Source of the DNA: Mesoflavibacter zeaxanthinifaciens DSM 18436
GTDB taxonomy: Bacteria; Bacteroidota; Bacteroidia; Flavobacteriales; Flavobacteriaceae
Length of the DNA stretch: 64,000 bases
Reading direction: 5' to 3'
Assembly: GCF_000422365.1 (NCBI RefSeq)
Contig: NZ_KE383820.1
Location: 153,324 to 217,323, forward strand
Shown here: positions 45,070 to 54,628 of the stretch, piece by piece
Layout of the letters: each line of letters begins with the position of its first letter
How positions within the stretch are numbered: position 1 is the first letter of the stretch
The notes under the pieces: generated by a model
The model's database searches: none
Seen by the model: only the letters and a program-made list of their open reading frames with translations
What the model was told of the DNA's origin: nothing
Program-made: the position numbers and the translations under genes

Positions 45070-47448
45070 ATGCTAAAAACTATAGACACAAGTATTACTT
45101 TCCCTTTTTCTGTAAAAATTGGTTTTAATAAATTATTAAACCAGTACGATGCTTTGTCTAAAAGTGAAAATGAAATTATAGCTAAAAAAGCTAAATCTAT
45201 ATTAGAAATTGCAGAACAAAACCCGATTCTAAAAGAAGGTTTTACAGATTATTCTATACTTTCTGAATATCAAAAAGAAGTTAAAATTATACTTCAAGAT
45301 GTATTTAGTGAAGTCTTAACTTTAAACGAAATAAAGTTTGCAACAATACCATTACAAAACATAGTTTTATCTTCTTCGCAACGTTTTAAAAATATAGTTA
45401 AAGAAGCTGGAAAAGAGTTTGATTTGGTAATAAAAAACATGCCAGATGATGATTTGTATATTTTTGGATGTACAATAATTATAAGCATGTACTATGGCTA
45501 TAAATTAAATTTTAAACGTCCTATTTATTACGATATACCTGATGGTAATGGAATTTTAAGAACTTATAAAGTCCTTTATAATGCAGATTTTATAGAGATT
45601 TTACCTACAAAAGATGCTCCAGAATTTACTAAAGCAGATTATGAAGAGTTATTAGATAATTTTGATAATATAGATCTGTGGAAAGAAAAATTTCCGCCAA
45701 ATAGTTATCAATTTAAAGGATTTGTAGTGTCAAGTATGTTTGATGTAACAGACGATCAGTCTATATCAAACATAAAATCAACTTTGATTCAAATAAATAA
45801 AAGAGAGAAGAAGACGTTTATAGAAAATTTTGAAAATGTTTTTCAAAGACTATTTAATAGTAATAATATAAAAGTTGGTTTTTCAATATTTACACAAGAA
45901 GACAATTCGCTTACTCAAGCCTATCAAAGTAATATAAAAAGTTTTTTATTAAACCATCAAGAAACAATACACTGTAAAGATGCACTTTGTATGTTTTCTT
46001 ATGATAAGTTAATAAAAGATAAAAATTATTACACAATCTCTGATGTAGAAAAGCTGTATCAATTAACACAAGGTAAAGAGCCACAACTTAAAGCTTTGCA
46101 CGAGCAAGGTATAGAAAGTGCTATTTTTGCTCCAATAGCAGAAGATGGACAGCTGTTAGCTATTTTAGAATTAGTGTCTAATCAAAAAGGAGAATTAAAT
46201 AGTATTAACGCAAATAAGTTAATAGACGTAATGCCTTTTATACTTACAGCTGTTAAACGCGCAAAAGAAGAGGAAGAAAACGAAATAGAAGCTATAATAC
46301 AAAGAGAATGCACATCTATACATCCAAGTGTAAGATGGAAGTTTGAAGAAGCAGCAAGATTATTTAAAAAAGAACAAGAAGAAGGTAAACGTAACCCAAA
46401 CTTTAAACGTATTAGTTTTGATAAAGTTTATCCATTATTTGGGCAAATTGATGTAAAAGGATCTTCAAAAGAAAGAAATGAAGCAACACTAAAAGACCTT
46501 CAATTACAACTTAAACTAGTAAAAAATATAATTGAAAAAGCTTCAACGCTAGAAGATTTAATAATTTACCAGCAAATTAAGTTTAAGATAGATCAATTTG
46601 AAGACCATTTAAAACAACAGTTTAAAGTAGATACAGAGCAAAAATTAACGCAGTTTTTTAATAGAGAAATAGAACCTATATTTAGATTTCAACTAAATAA
46701 ACAACAACAATTAAAGGAAGATATAGAAGATTACTTTAATAAGATAGACGATACTTTAAAAGTTATTTATTTTTATCGCAAAAATTTTGATGATACCATT
46801 AGCTTAATCAACAAAAACATGGCGTCTATTATAGATAGAAAGCAAATTGAAGCTCAAAGCATGTATCCTCACTTTTTTGAGCGTTTTAAAACTGATGGTG
46901 TAGAACATAACATGTACATTGGCGAGTCAATTACAAAGGAAAGTTCTTTTAACGAAATTTATCTTTATAATCTAAGGTTATGGCAAATGCAAGTCATGTG
47001 CGAGATGGAAAATACATACTACAACCATCAACATCAATATCCAAAAGCTTTAGATGTTGCATCAATGATATTGGTGTTTAATCAACCGTTATCTATTCGT
47101 TTTAGAACAGATGAAAAGCATTTTGATGTAGATGGTACATACAATGCAAGATATGAAGTAGTAAAAAAGCGAGTAGATAAAGCTTATATAAAAGGTACTG
47201 ACGAGAGAATTACCCAAAAAGGAAAGTTAACAATTGTATACTCTCAAAAAGAAGATGAAAAAGAATATTTACAATACGTTAAGTTTTTACAAGCAAAAAA
47301 ACGTTTAGCAAATAATTTAGAAATATTAGAGTTAGATGATTTGCAAGGTGTTACTGGTTTAAAAGCAATACGAGTAGATATTCTTTATAACGATAAAGCA
47401 GAAGATGTTTACTTTACTTATAAAGACATGCTTAAAGATAAAAAGTAG
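45070..47448 (+). CDS. Large GAF-domain protein of unknown function
   Basis: A 792-residue cytosolic protein without signal or membrane segments. An N-terminal helical region (about 1-200) leads into a GAF-like domain (about 265-400, with GIESAIFAPIAEDGQLLAILELVS). A long, charged helical and coiled-coil stretch follows (about 400-590), then a mixed C-terminal domain (about 600-790). GAF domains bind small ligands such as cyclic nucleotides. The gene ends inside a palindrome shared with the convergent HD-PycTM gene, with a 17-base overlap. The protein looks like a conserved Bacteroidota family, but I cannot assign a function. Confidence 0.78.
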   Translation: MLKTIDTSITFPFSVKIGFNKLLNQYDALSKSENEIIAKKAKSILEIAEQNPILKEGFTDYSILSEYQKEVKIILQDVFSEVLTLNEIKFATIPLQNIVLSSSQRFKNIVKEAGKEFDLVIKNMPDDDLYIFGCTIIISMYYGYKLNFKRPIYYDIPDGNGILRTYKVLYNADFIEILPTKDAPEFTKADYEELLDNFDNIDLWKEKFPPNSYQFKGFVVSSMFDVTDDQSISNIKSTLIQINKREKKTFIENFENVFQRLFNSNNIKVGFSIFTQEDNSLTQAYQSNIKSFLLNHQETIHCKDALCMFSYDKLIKDKNYYTISDVEKLYQLTQGKEPQLKALHEQGIESAIFAPIAEDGQLLAILELVSNQKGELNSINANKLIDVMPFILTAVKRAKEEEENEIEAIIQRECTSIHPSVRWKFEEAARLFKKEQEEGKRNPNFKRISFDKVYPLFGQIDVKGSSKERNEATLKDLQLQLKLVKNIIEKASTLEDLIIYQQIKFKIDQFEDHLKQQFKVDTEQKLTQFFNREIEPIFRFQLNKQQQLKEDIEDYFNKIDDTLKVIYFYRKNFDDTISLINKNMASIIDRKQIEAQSMYPHFFERFKTDGVEHNMYIGESITKESSFNEIYLYNLRLWQMQVMCEMENTYYNHQHQYPKALDVASMILVFNQPLSIRFRTDEKHFDVDGTYNARYEVVKKRVDKAYIKGTDERITQKGKLTIVYSQKEDEKEYLQYVKFLQAKKRLANNLEILELDDLQGVTGLKAIRVDILYNDKAEDVYFTYKDMLKDKK

Positions 47449-47467
47449 ATTTTTTATCTTTAAGCAT
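47428..47467. terminator. 17-bp palindromic terminator inside two convergent genes
   Basis: Left arm 47428-47444 (ATGCTTAAAGATAAAAA) is the exact inverse of 47451-47467, with a six-base loop. The plus-strand TAG stop is in the loop and the minus-strand TAA stop is in the left arm. As a result both proteins carry the C-terminal peptide DMLKDKK. A/T-rich ends suit termination in both directions. Confidence 0.85.
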
Positions 47468-48697
47468 ATCTGTTTTAATAATAGAAGTTGTGTCTAAAAC
47501 GTCTTCTATGTTAGTTCCAGGATTGTTCTTTACAGCAATTCCAAAAGCAATTAAAGACGTAATAATACCTATCATAAATACAGTATAAGTTATACGTAGT
47601 AATCTATATTTTCTTTCTAACACTTTACCTAAAAAATATAAGTCTTTAGTAAGGGATTTATAAACGTAGTTTTTATCTTTTAAAAGCTCTTCTATAGCCC
47701 ATTCGTATTCTTTTAAATCCATTTTATGGAAGTTACCAAAAAAGGTTAAGTTTACTTCTTTATTAGCGACATCTTCTTTGGTAAATTCTCCGCTAGTAAC
47801 GTTAGGACGAGTAGCTATTATCGACATTACCATAGAAATCACGCTAAATACAGTAAAAATTACTGTAGGCCAAGTCAGGTAAGGATTAGTATCTAATTTA
47901 GAAATTAAATTAGCCAAAACTACCGATATGATAATGGCATTTACAGACAGCAAAATATTAGCTTTTGTATCTGCAATGTCACTTAATTTAATATGGTTTC
48001 TTAAAGCAACTCTATAAAATGTTTGGATGCCTCGTTCTGGGCTTTCGTTTTTATATTGTGCTTTATATTTTGCCTTAATTTTTTCCTTTTTAATTTTTCT
48101 TTTGTGCTTCTTTTTAGTTTTAATAAGCTTAGCAAGATTTTTCTCTTTTCTTGGTTGCCAATTCTTTAAAGCATAATCTGTATAAAATCGATGCTTTTTT
48201 GATAGCATTTTAATGTTTTCGTCAAGCCATTCGCTAGGAGAAAATGTGGCAATACCGTTAACCTCAAGCTCTTTTCTTAAAAACTCACTAGCTTCGTTAA
48301 AGTATTTTTTTCCAAAATGAGACGCATCTGCATCACGTAAGATTTTATCAAGCTCAGTTTTAGGTTCGTTAGCTACTTTTGTAGCCATTATACAATCTTT
48401 TACGCTATCAATTACCTTTTGATCAGCACCTTCTTTTTTTAGAAAATCTTCTGCAATTTTGGCACTTTCATCTTCATGATCATCCCTAGTTTTGGTGTAA
48501 CCAGTGTCGTGTAATAATGCTGCTAGCATCAAAATTTCAGCATCATTAACATTAATTTCAGAATTTTCAATTATTTCTTTTGTACTTTTAAAAACACGCT
48601 TTGTATGTGTATGATTGTGATAAACTATCGTATCCGGTAGTTCATTTTTAAAAAGTTCAAATACAAAGGATTCTGTTTTTTCAACAAGCTTAGTCAT
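47432..48697 (-). CDS. HD phosphohydrolase fused to a PycTM (Pycsar effector-type) domain
   Basis: A 421-residue protein. Residues about 20-180 form an HD domain: YHNHTHTKRV, LAALLHDTGY (His63, Asp64) and RDADASHFG. A Lys/Arg-rich linker (183-212) follows, then the DUF5706/PycTM domain (about 223-395) with its hallmark LSDIADTKANILLSVNAI and three membrane helices near 247-267, 276-296 and 369-389. PycTM proteins are effectors of Pycsar anti-phage systems triggered by cyclic CMP or UMP, and HD domains often hydrolyse nucleotides. No pyrimidine cyclase is nearby, so a defence role is only a hypothesis. It converges on the GAF gene. Confidence 0.85.
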   Translation of the reverse strand: MTKLVEKTESFVFELFKNELPDTIVYHNHTHTKRVFKSTKEIIENSEINVNDAEILMLAALLHDTGYTKTRDDHEDESAKIAEDFLKKEGADQKVIDSVKDCIMATKVANEPKTELDKILRDADASHFGKKYFNEASEFLRKELEVNGIATFSPSEWLDENIKMLSKKHRFYTDYALKNWQPRKEKNLAKLIKTKKKHKRKIKKEKIKAKYKAQYKNESPERGIQTFYRVALRNHIKLSDIADTKANILLSVNAIIISVVLANLISKLDTNPYLTWPTVIFTVFSVISMVMSIIATRPNVTSGEFTKEDVANKEVNLTFFGNFHKMDLKEYEWAIEELLKDKNYVYKSLTKDLYFLGKVLERKYRLLRITYTVFMIGIITSLIAFGIAVKNNPGTNIEDVLDTTSIIKTDMLKDKKSTFYL

Positions 48698-48753
48698 TTA
48701 TAATTTTTTTAAACTAACCTAAAATAACCAAAAATTAACCGTAAATACTATTT

Positions 48754-51700
48754 ATGTCAAAAAATAACATAATTCTAACGTTTTTTATTATATTTTTAAT
48801 AGCTAGTTGTGCTTCTTACAAAGCACAATATAAAGAAGAAGATAATAAAATTCAACAACTTCCAGATAAACCAATAGATAAGACTTTTTATCTTATAGGA
48901 GATGCAGGTAAGTCGCCAATTAATGGCTATTCTAAAGGATTAAAAGCTTTTAAAAGTTTTATTAAAAATAAAAATACTAAAAATACTTATGCAATATTTT
49001 TAGGAGATAATATATATCCTGCAGGTTTACCTGATGAGGATGATGAAGACTATTCTGAAGCTAAAAACAACCTACAAGCACAAGTTAATAGTTTAGATGG
49101 TTTTGAAGGAGATGTGGTTTTTATTCCTGGTAATCATGATTGGTATGCAGATGGAGTAAAAGGTGTAAAACGACAAGAAAAATTTATAGAAGATGCATTG
49201 GGTAAAAACACCTTTCAACCAGAAAATGGTTGTCCGTTAGAAGATTATGATGTTGGGGAAAACACAAAGCTTATCATTATAGATACACAATGGTATTTGG
49301 AGAATTGGAATGATAATCCTACGATAAATGACAAGTGTGAAATAAAAACAAGAAAGCGTTTCTTTTTAGAACTAGAAGGCGAATTTAAAAAAGCTCAAAA
49401 TAAACGTGTTATTGTTGCAATGCACCATCCAATGTATACCAACGGTACTCATGGTGGATTTTACGAAAAATCAAAGCACTTATACCCAACGCAAAGCAAA
49501 ATTCCTGTTCCTATCCTAGCGTCGTTTTTAGTACAAGTAAGAACGCAAGGTGGTGTATCTATTCAAGATCGTTATAACGAAAGGTATAATGAGTTAATGA
49601 GTCGTGTAGAAACCTTAGCTTTAGAGTATGATAATATTGTCTTTGCATCAGGACATGAACATACCTTGCAATACATAGAAAACGATGGTATTAAACAAAT
49701 TGTTTCTGGTTCTGGAGCAAAAGAATCTGGTGCAGCATTAAGTAGAAATGGTTTGTTTGCTTACGGTAAGCAAGGTTTTGCAACATTAACGGTTTATAAA
49801 GACGGAGAAGCTTGGGTTAGCTATTACGGCGAAGAAAATGAAAATCCTAAATTATTATTTACACATCAAGTTTTTGAACAACGCAAACAAGAATTTGATG
49901 TTTCGACTTTACCAGATAATTTCCCTCAAACTATAAAAGCATCAGTTTACACTAAAGAAGAAACTGATAAATCTGGTGTTTATGAAGCCTTTTTTGGAGA
50001 GCGTTATCGTGATTTATATAGTACAAAAATAGATGTGCCAGTTGCAACATTAGATACACTTTATGGAGGTTTAGAAATAGTAAGAGAAGGTGGCGGACAT
50101 CAAACAAGATCCATAAGATTAAAAACCAAAGATGGAAGAGAATTAAATATGCGTGCATTGCGTAAAAGCGCAACGCAATATTTGCAAACAGTTTTATTTA
50201 AAGATAATTATCTAGAAGATGACTTTGATAAAACAACTGTAGAAAATTTAATTTTAGATTTCTATACAGCAGCACATCCATATGCATTTTTAGCAGTACC
50301 AGACTTGGCAGATGCAGCAGATGTATATCATACAAATCCAAAATTATATTATATACCAAAACATAAATATCTTGGAGATTATAATAAAAATTATGGAGGC
50401 GAATTATATATGATTGAAGAGCGTCCAGAAGAAAATTACACAAACGAACGTAATTTTGGATATGCAGATGATATAGAAAGCACACATGATATTATAGAGA
50501 AAATAAGAGATGACGAAAAATATAAAATTGACGAAAACTCTTATGTAAGAGCAAGGTTGTTTGATATGTTAATTGGTGATTGGGATAGACATCAAGACCA
50601 ATGGAGATGGGCGCAATTTGATCAACCTAATGGAGACAAGCTATTTAAACCAATACCAAGAGATAGGGATCAAGTGTTTTCTAATTTTGACGGAGCAATA
50701 CTTGATGTAACGCGTTTTCTGTCTGGCGCATCTAAGCAACTACAGGTTTACGACGATAAGTTAAAAGATGTAAAATGGATGAACAGTGCTGGCGTTAAAT
50801 TAGATAAGGTTTTAATACAACAATCAGATAAAGACGTTTGGTTAAAACAAGCTAAATTTATTCAAGAAAATGTAACAGATCAAGTTATAGAAAAAGCCTT
50901 TTCAAAATTACCAGAAGCATCAAAAAACGAATCTTTAGCTGAAATTAAAAAGTTTTTAAAAGGTAGAAGAGATAACCTTAAAGATATAGCAGAACGTTAC
51001 TATAAATATTTAAATGAATTGGTCATCTTAACAGGAACCGATAAAGATGATTTTATAGAAATTAACCGTATTGCAGATAATAAAACAAAAGTAACCATTT
51101 GGAGAAATAAAGACGGAGAAAAAGCAGACGTTATCGTAGATAGAGTTTTTGATAAATCGATAACAAAAGAGCTATGGATTTATGCGCTTGATGATGATGA
51201 TATCATTGAAGTAAAAGGAAAAGCCAATAATCTAATTTTTACACGTATTATTGGTGGACAAAATAACGATAAGTACATTATAAAAAATGGTAGACGCGTT
51301 CATGTCTACGATCACAAAACTAAGCCAAATGAAATTGTTGAAAATAAAGGTGCAAAAATAAGCTTAACAGATATCTACAATAATAACCTTTTCGACTTTC
51401 AACGTAATATTGTAAAGTCAAATATATTAGCGCCAAGTATAGGTTATAATCCGGATGATGGTATTTTATTAGGTCTTCAAGATACGTACACGGTTAAAGG
51501 TTTTAGCAGAAATCCTTACACGCAAAGACATAAATTTAAAGCTGGATATTACTTTGCAACAAGTGGTTTTAGTTTAGATTATAGAGGAGATTTTGCAAAC
51601 TTTACTAACGAATGGAATTTGCACATTACAGGTAAAGTAACTAGTGAGAATTTTACTAACAACTTTTTTGGATATGGAAATGAAACAGTAAACCTTGATG

Positions 51701-52464
51701 ATGATTTAGGTTTAGATTACAACCGTGTAAAAACAAGTACTTATGCGGCAAGTTTTGGTTTATCAAAACGAGGTAATTTTGGTAGTGACTATGGGGTAAG
51801 TATACTTGCAGAAGCTATAGAAGTAGAAGAAACACCAGATAGATACATTGAGGTTTTACAACCACAAAACGCTTCAGAAGAATTTTATGGAAGAAGATAT
51901 TTTGCTGGTGCACAAGGTGATTTTAAATATGAAAGTTTTGATAGTAAAATTACCCCAACAAGAGGTATGACGTTTAATATCTCTGCAGGAGCAAAAACAG
52001 AAATTGACAACAGTAAATATACATACGGTTTTATAGACAGTAATTTAGGGTTTTATAATGCCTTAACAACAAACAGAAAATTAGTGCTTAAAACAGATGT
52101 AAGAACACAAATACGTTTTGGAGACGATTTAGTGTTTTATCAAGCAGCTAATCTTGGTGGGCAAACAGGCTTAAGAGGGTTTAGATTACAACGTTTTACA
52201 GGACAACATAGTTTAGCCGGAAGCGCAGATGTACATTATAGATTAGGTTCTTTTAAAACAAAAACGTTACCATTGCAAATAGGTCTTTTTGCTGGAGGAG
52301 ACGTTGGTCGTGTATGGCTTAAAAATGACGAATCCGATAAGTGGCATAATGACTTTGGAGGCGGATTTACAATTGCTGCTGCCGAGACAATAGCAGGTAC
52401 CTTTAACTTCTTTAATAGTGTGGAAGGCTGGAGATTTTCCTTTGGGTTTGGTTTAAGTTTTTAA
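48754..52464 (+). CDS. Lipoprotein with metallophosphatase, kinase-like and beta-barrel regions
   Basis: A 1236-residue protein with lipoprotein signal (FLIASC, Cys19). Residues about 40-370 form a purple-acid/calcineurin-like phosphatase: YLIGDAGKS, FLGDNIYPAG, PGNHDWY, MHHPMYTNG, ASGHEHTLQ. A middle region (about 400-860) contains LIGDWDRHQDQWRW (Asp611, His613) and IPRDRDQVF (Asp637, Asp639), reminiscent of the catalytic GxxDRH and metal-binding motifs of Fam20/HipA-like kinases. From about 870 to the end are repeated strands ending in an Omp85/surface-antigen-like barrel with GGQTGLRGFRLQRFTG and FGFGLSF. Phosphatase motifs and barrel are clear; the kinase-like reading is tentative. Confidence 0.85.
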   Translation: MSKNNIILTFFIIFLIASCASYKAQYKEEDNKIQQLPDKPIDKTFYLIGDAGKSPINGYSKGLKAFKSFIKNKNTKNTYAIFLGDNIYPAGLPDEDDEDYSEAKNNLQAQVNSLDGFEGDVVFIPGNHDWYADGVKGVKRQEKFIEDALGKNTFQPENGCPLEDYDVGENTKLIIIDTQWYLENWNDNPTINDKCEIKTRKRFFLELEGEFKKAQNKRVIVAMHHPMYTNGTHGGFYEKSKHLYPTQSKIPVPILASFLVQVRTQGGVSIQDRYNERYNELMSRVETLALEYDNIVFASGHEHTLQYIENDGIKQIVSGSGAKESGAALSRNGLFAYGKQGFATLTVYKDGEAWVSYYGEENENPKLLFTHQVFEQRKQEFDVSTLPDNFPQTIKASVYTKEETDKSGVYEAFFGERYRDLYSTKIDVPVATLDTLYGGLEIVREGGGHQTRSIRLKTKDGRELNMRALRKSATQYLQTVLFKDNYLEDDFDKTTVENLILDFYTAAHPYAFLAVPDLADAADVYHTNPKLYYIPKHKYLGDYNKNYGGELYMIEERPEENYTNERNFGYADDIESTHDIIEKIRDDEKYKIDENSYVRARLFDMLIGDWDRHQDQWRWAQFDQPNGDKLFKPIPRDRDQVFSNFDGAILDVTRFLSGASKQLQVYDDKLKDVKWMNSAGVKLDKVLIQQSDKDVWLKQAKFIQENVTDQVIEKAFSKLPEASKNESLAEIKKFLKGRRDNLKDIAERYYKYLNELVILTGTDKDDFIEINRIADNKTKVTIWRNKDGEKADVIVDRVFDKSITKELWIYALDDDDIIEVKGKANNLIFTRIIGGQNNDKYIIKNGRRVHVYDHKTKPNEIVENKGAKISLTDIYNNNLFDFQRNIVKSNILAPSIGYNPDDGILLGLQDTYTVKGFSRNPYTQRHKFKAGYYFATSGFSLDYRGDFANFTNEWNLHITGKVTSENFTNNFFGYGNETVNLDDDLGLDYNRVKTSTYAASFGLSKRGNFGSDYGVSILAEAIEVEETPDRYIEVLQPQNASEEFYGRRYFAGAQGDFKYESFDSKITPTRGMTFNISAGAKTEIDNSKYTYGFIDSNLGFYNALTTNRKLVLKTDVRTQIRFGDDLVFYQAANLGGQTGLRGFRLQRFTGQHSLAGSADVHYRLGSFKTKTLPLQIGLFAGGDVGRVWLKNDESDKWHNDFGGGFTIAAAETIAGTFNFFNSVEGWRFSFGFGLSF

Positions 52465-52473
52465 TCAATTTAA

Positions 52474-53748
52474 ATGAAAAACTACTTATTAAGCTTAATA
52501 AAATACATCTATAAATTAGAAGGTAAAATAGCCTTTTATCCAACATTTTATAGTGTTATTGGTCTCGCTATTTCATTTTTAACTTATGGTGCAGAAAATT
52601 TAGGGGTATCAGAGTATTTATATAAAAATATTCCGCAACTAATTATTAATAGCACAGACACTGCGCTAAATATTTTAACAACATTTATTGCTGGGTTAAT
52701 ATCTATAATGGTATTTAGCTTTTCTATGGTAATGGTGTTACTTAATCAGGCTTCAAGTAATTTTTCTCCAAGAGTATTACCAGGTTTAATTTCTAATAAG
52801 CGACATCAAAAAATATTAGGTATTTATAATGCTACTTTGCTGTACTGTATTTTTACTTTGGTACAAATAGAACCTAACCAAGAAAAATTTCAGCTTCCAG
52901 GATTTTCGGTGTTATTAGCAATTGGATTTATGACTGTTTGTTTAGGTGCTTTTATATATTTTATTCATTCAATTTCTGAAGAAATTCAAGTAAATAATAT
53001 TATTTTAAACATATATAAAAAAGCTAAAAGTAGACTAGAAAAACTTATAGATTCTGAGGAAACTGATAATCTTAATTTCCCAGATTCAGAACAATGGAAT
53101 TGTTACAATACTAAAACTTCAGGCTATTTGCAAGATATTGTCTTAGGTGTTTTGTTAGATTTTGCAAAAGCGCATAATTGTAAATTTGAAGTATTACCTA
53201 TTAAAGGTAATTTTGTTTTAGAAGATGAGATTCTTTTTAAATGCAATAAAAAGCTAAATGAAGAAGAATTAAAAAAAGTTTATTCTTTGTTTAACTTTTC
53301 TAGTAGCCAGCGTATTGAAGAAAATTATGTTTTAGCTTTTAAACAAATGACAGAAATAGCTGTAAAATCTATGTCGCCAGGAATTAACGATCCAGGAACA
53401 GCGCTAATATGTATAGATTACTTAACACAATTATTTAATATTAGACTTAGTAAAAAGGATCAAATTATTTTATCTCAAGACGATATGGGTTGTGTAAAGA
53501 TTAATTCGGTAAGCTTTAAGTCGCTTTTATATTCTGTAATAACACCTATAAGAACTTACTCTAAGCACGATATAGTTATTGTTTTAAAATTATTTTCTAT
53601 GTTAGAATACGTATATCTTAACTCAAAAAATGAAGTGTATTCTAAAGCTATAAAAAAAGAAGCTAATTCTTTGTATAAAGATGCGAAGCAAGTTATTAAA
53701 AACGAAACTGATTTATCAAAATTAGAAACGGCTTTCTTAAAGTTTTAA
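52474..53748 (+). CDS. DUF2254 membrane protein
   Basis: A 424-residue protein whose N-terminal half has four hydrophobic helices (about 20-42, 62-88, 118-135, 145-168), including the FAGLISIMVFSFSMVMVLL-like segment and the family string NQASSNFSPRVLPGL. The cytosolic half contains a second conserved part, KSMSPGINDPGTALICIDYL. This matches DUF2254, of unknown function. It follows the phosphatase-barrel gene by 9 bases and its end overlaps the convergent propeller gene by 12 bases. Confidence 0.87.
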   Translation: MKNYLLSLIKYIYKLEGKIAFYPTFYSVIGLAISFLTYGAENLGVSEYLYKNIPQLIINSTDTALNILTTFIAGLISIMVFSFSMVMVLLNQASSNFSPRVLPGLISNKRHQKILGIYNATLLYCIFTLVQIEPNQEKFQLPGFSVLLAIGFMTVCLGAFIYFIHSISEEIQVNNIILNIYKKAKSRLEKLIDSEETDNLNFPDSEQWNCYNTKTSGYLQDIVLGVLLDFAKAHNCKFEVLPIKGNFVLEDEILFKCNKKLNEEELKKVYSLFNFSSSQRIEENYVLAFKQMTEIAVKSMSPGINDPGTALICIDYLTQLFNIRLSKKDQIILSQDDMGCVKINSVSFKSLLYSVITPIRTYSKHDIVIVLKLFSMLEYVYLNSKNEVYSKAIKKEANSLYKDAKQVIKNETDLSKLETAFLKF

Positions 53749-54543
53749 TACATAAATATTATTATCCTCTTTACCAGAATCTTCATCTGTTATAATTACT
53801 GTATTGTTATCTTTAAAGCAAATACCTTCTTTTTGAGAGTCGTGTTTAAAATCTACAGCTTCAACCTTTCCTTCAAAAAAGTTGTCGTCTTCAAAGTCTG
53901 TTAATTTCCATAATTTATCATGGTTAAGTAATACAACAGTTTTTCCATCATCACTAATATCTGCAGATGTTATTTTGTTGTGCTTTCCTTCTAAATTATA
54001 TTCCGTTACAAGTTTTGCTACATGTGTGCCTAGCGTATTCGGAACTTTTAAAACTTTAAAATTTTTGGTTTCTTTAGTAAAAATGTAAAAGTTGTTATTT
54101 AACAAAAAGAAAGCCTCAAAATCTTCAGATTTTACATTTTTTGGTAAGGTAAAATGAATAGTATCTGCTGTAGCTTTATCTTTTACCGAATTTATATCTT
54201 CAATTTTATAAATAAAAAAATGATCCCTTTTTCTGTTGTTGTTTCCAAAATCACCGATATATAGATTTCCGTCGTCATCACTAGTAAGATCTTCCCAGTC
54301 TTCATTTTTAACGTTGCTTACATCTATATCTCTAACAATATTTCCTTTGTAGTCCATACCATACACATTGTTTTTGTTACCAGCATCTTCAATAGTCCAA
54401 ACAATATTTGTGTGGTTAACTATTTCTGCAGCAGATGCTTCTTTTAAATCGCTATCAATGGACCCAACAACAGTAAGTTTTCCGCTTTGACAAGACATAA
54501 AAAGTAATATTAAAAAGACAGCAGGTTTTAACTTAAAAATCAT
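53737..54543 (-). CDS. Exported propeller-like lipoprotein, function unknown
   Basis: A 268-residue protein with lipoprotein signal (LLFMSC, Cys18). The rest is a run of short beta-strand blades, for example IVWTIEDAGNKNNVYGMDYKG, NEDWEDLTSDDDGNLYIGDFG, ADISDDGKTVVLLNHDKLW and EGICFKDNNTVIITDEDSG, typical of a beta-propeller (SdiA-regulated-like or Ca-binding esterase-like). No catalytic motif stands out. Single gene on the minus strand, overlapping DUF2254 at the 3' end. Confidence 0.75.
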   Translation of the reverse strand: MIFKLKPAVFLILLFMSCQSGKLTVVGSIDSDLKEASAAEIVNHTNIVWTIEDAGNKNNVYGMDYKGNIVRDIDVSNVKNEDWEDLTSDDDGNLYIGDFGNNNRKRDHFFIYKIEDINSVKDKATADTIHFTLPKNVKSEDFEAFFLLNNNFYIFTKETKNFKVLKVPNTLGTHVAKLVTEYNLEGKHNKITSADISDDGKTVVLLNHDKLWKLTDFEDDNFFEGKVEAVDFKHDSQKEGICFKDNNTVIITDEDSGKEDNNIYVLKL

Positions 54544-54628
54544 AAATTGTAAATTGTTAAATGAGAATAGAATATAAGTATTGTTGTATTTATATTAAAA
54601 AATAGACTCATAAAAAAATTATAAATTA

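Noticed and set aside
50198-50485. 95-residue frame opposite the phosphatase-barrel gene
   Set aside because: Overlaps a conserved coding region; its Leu/His/Tyr-rich composition is an artefact of A/T-rich codons read backward.
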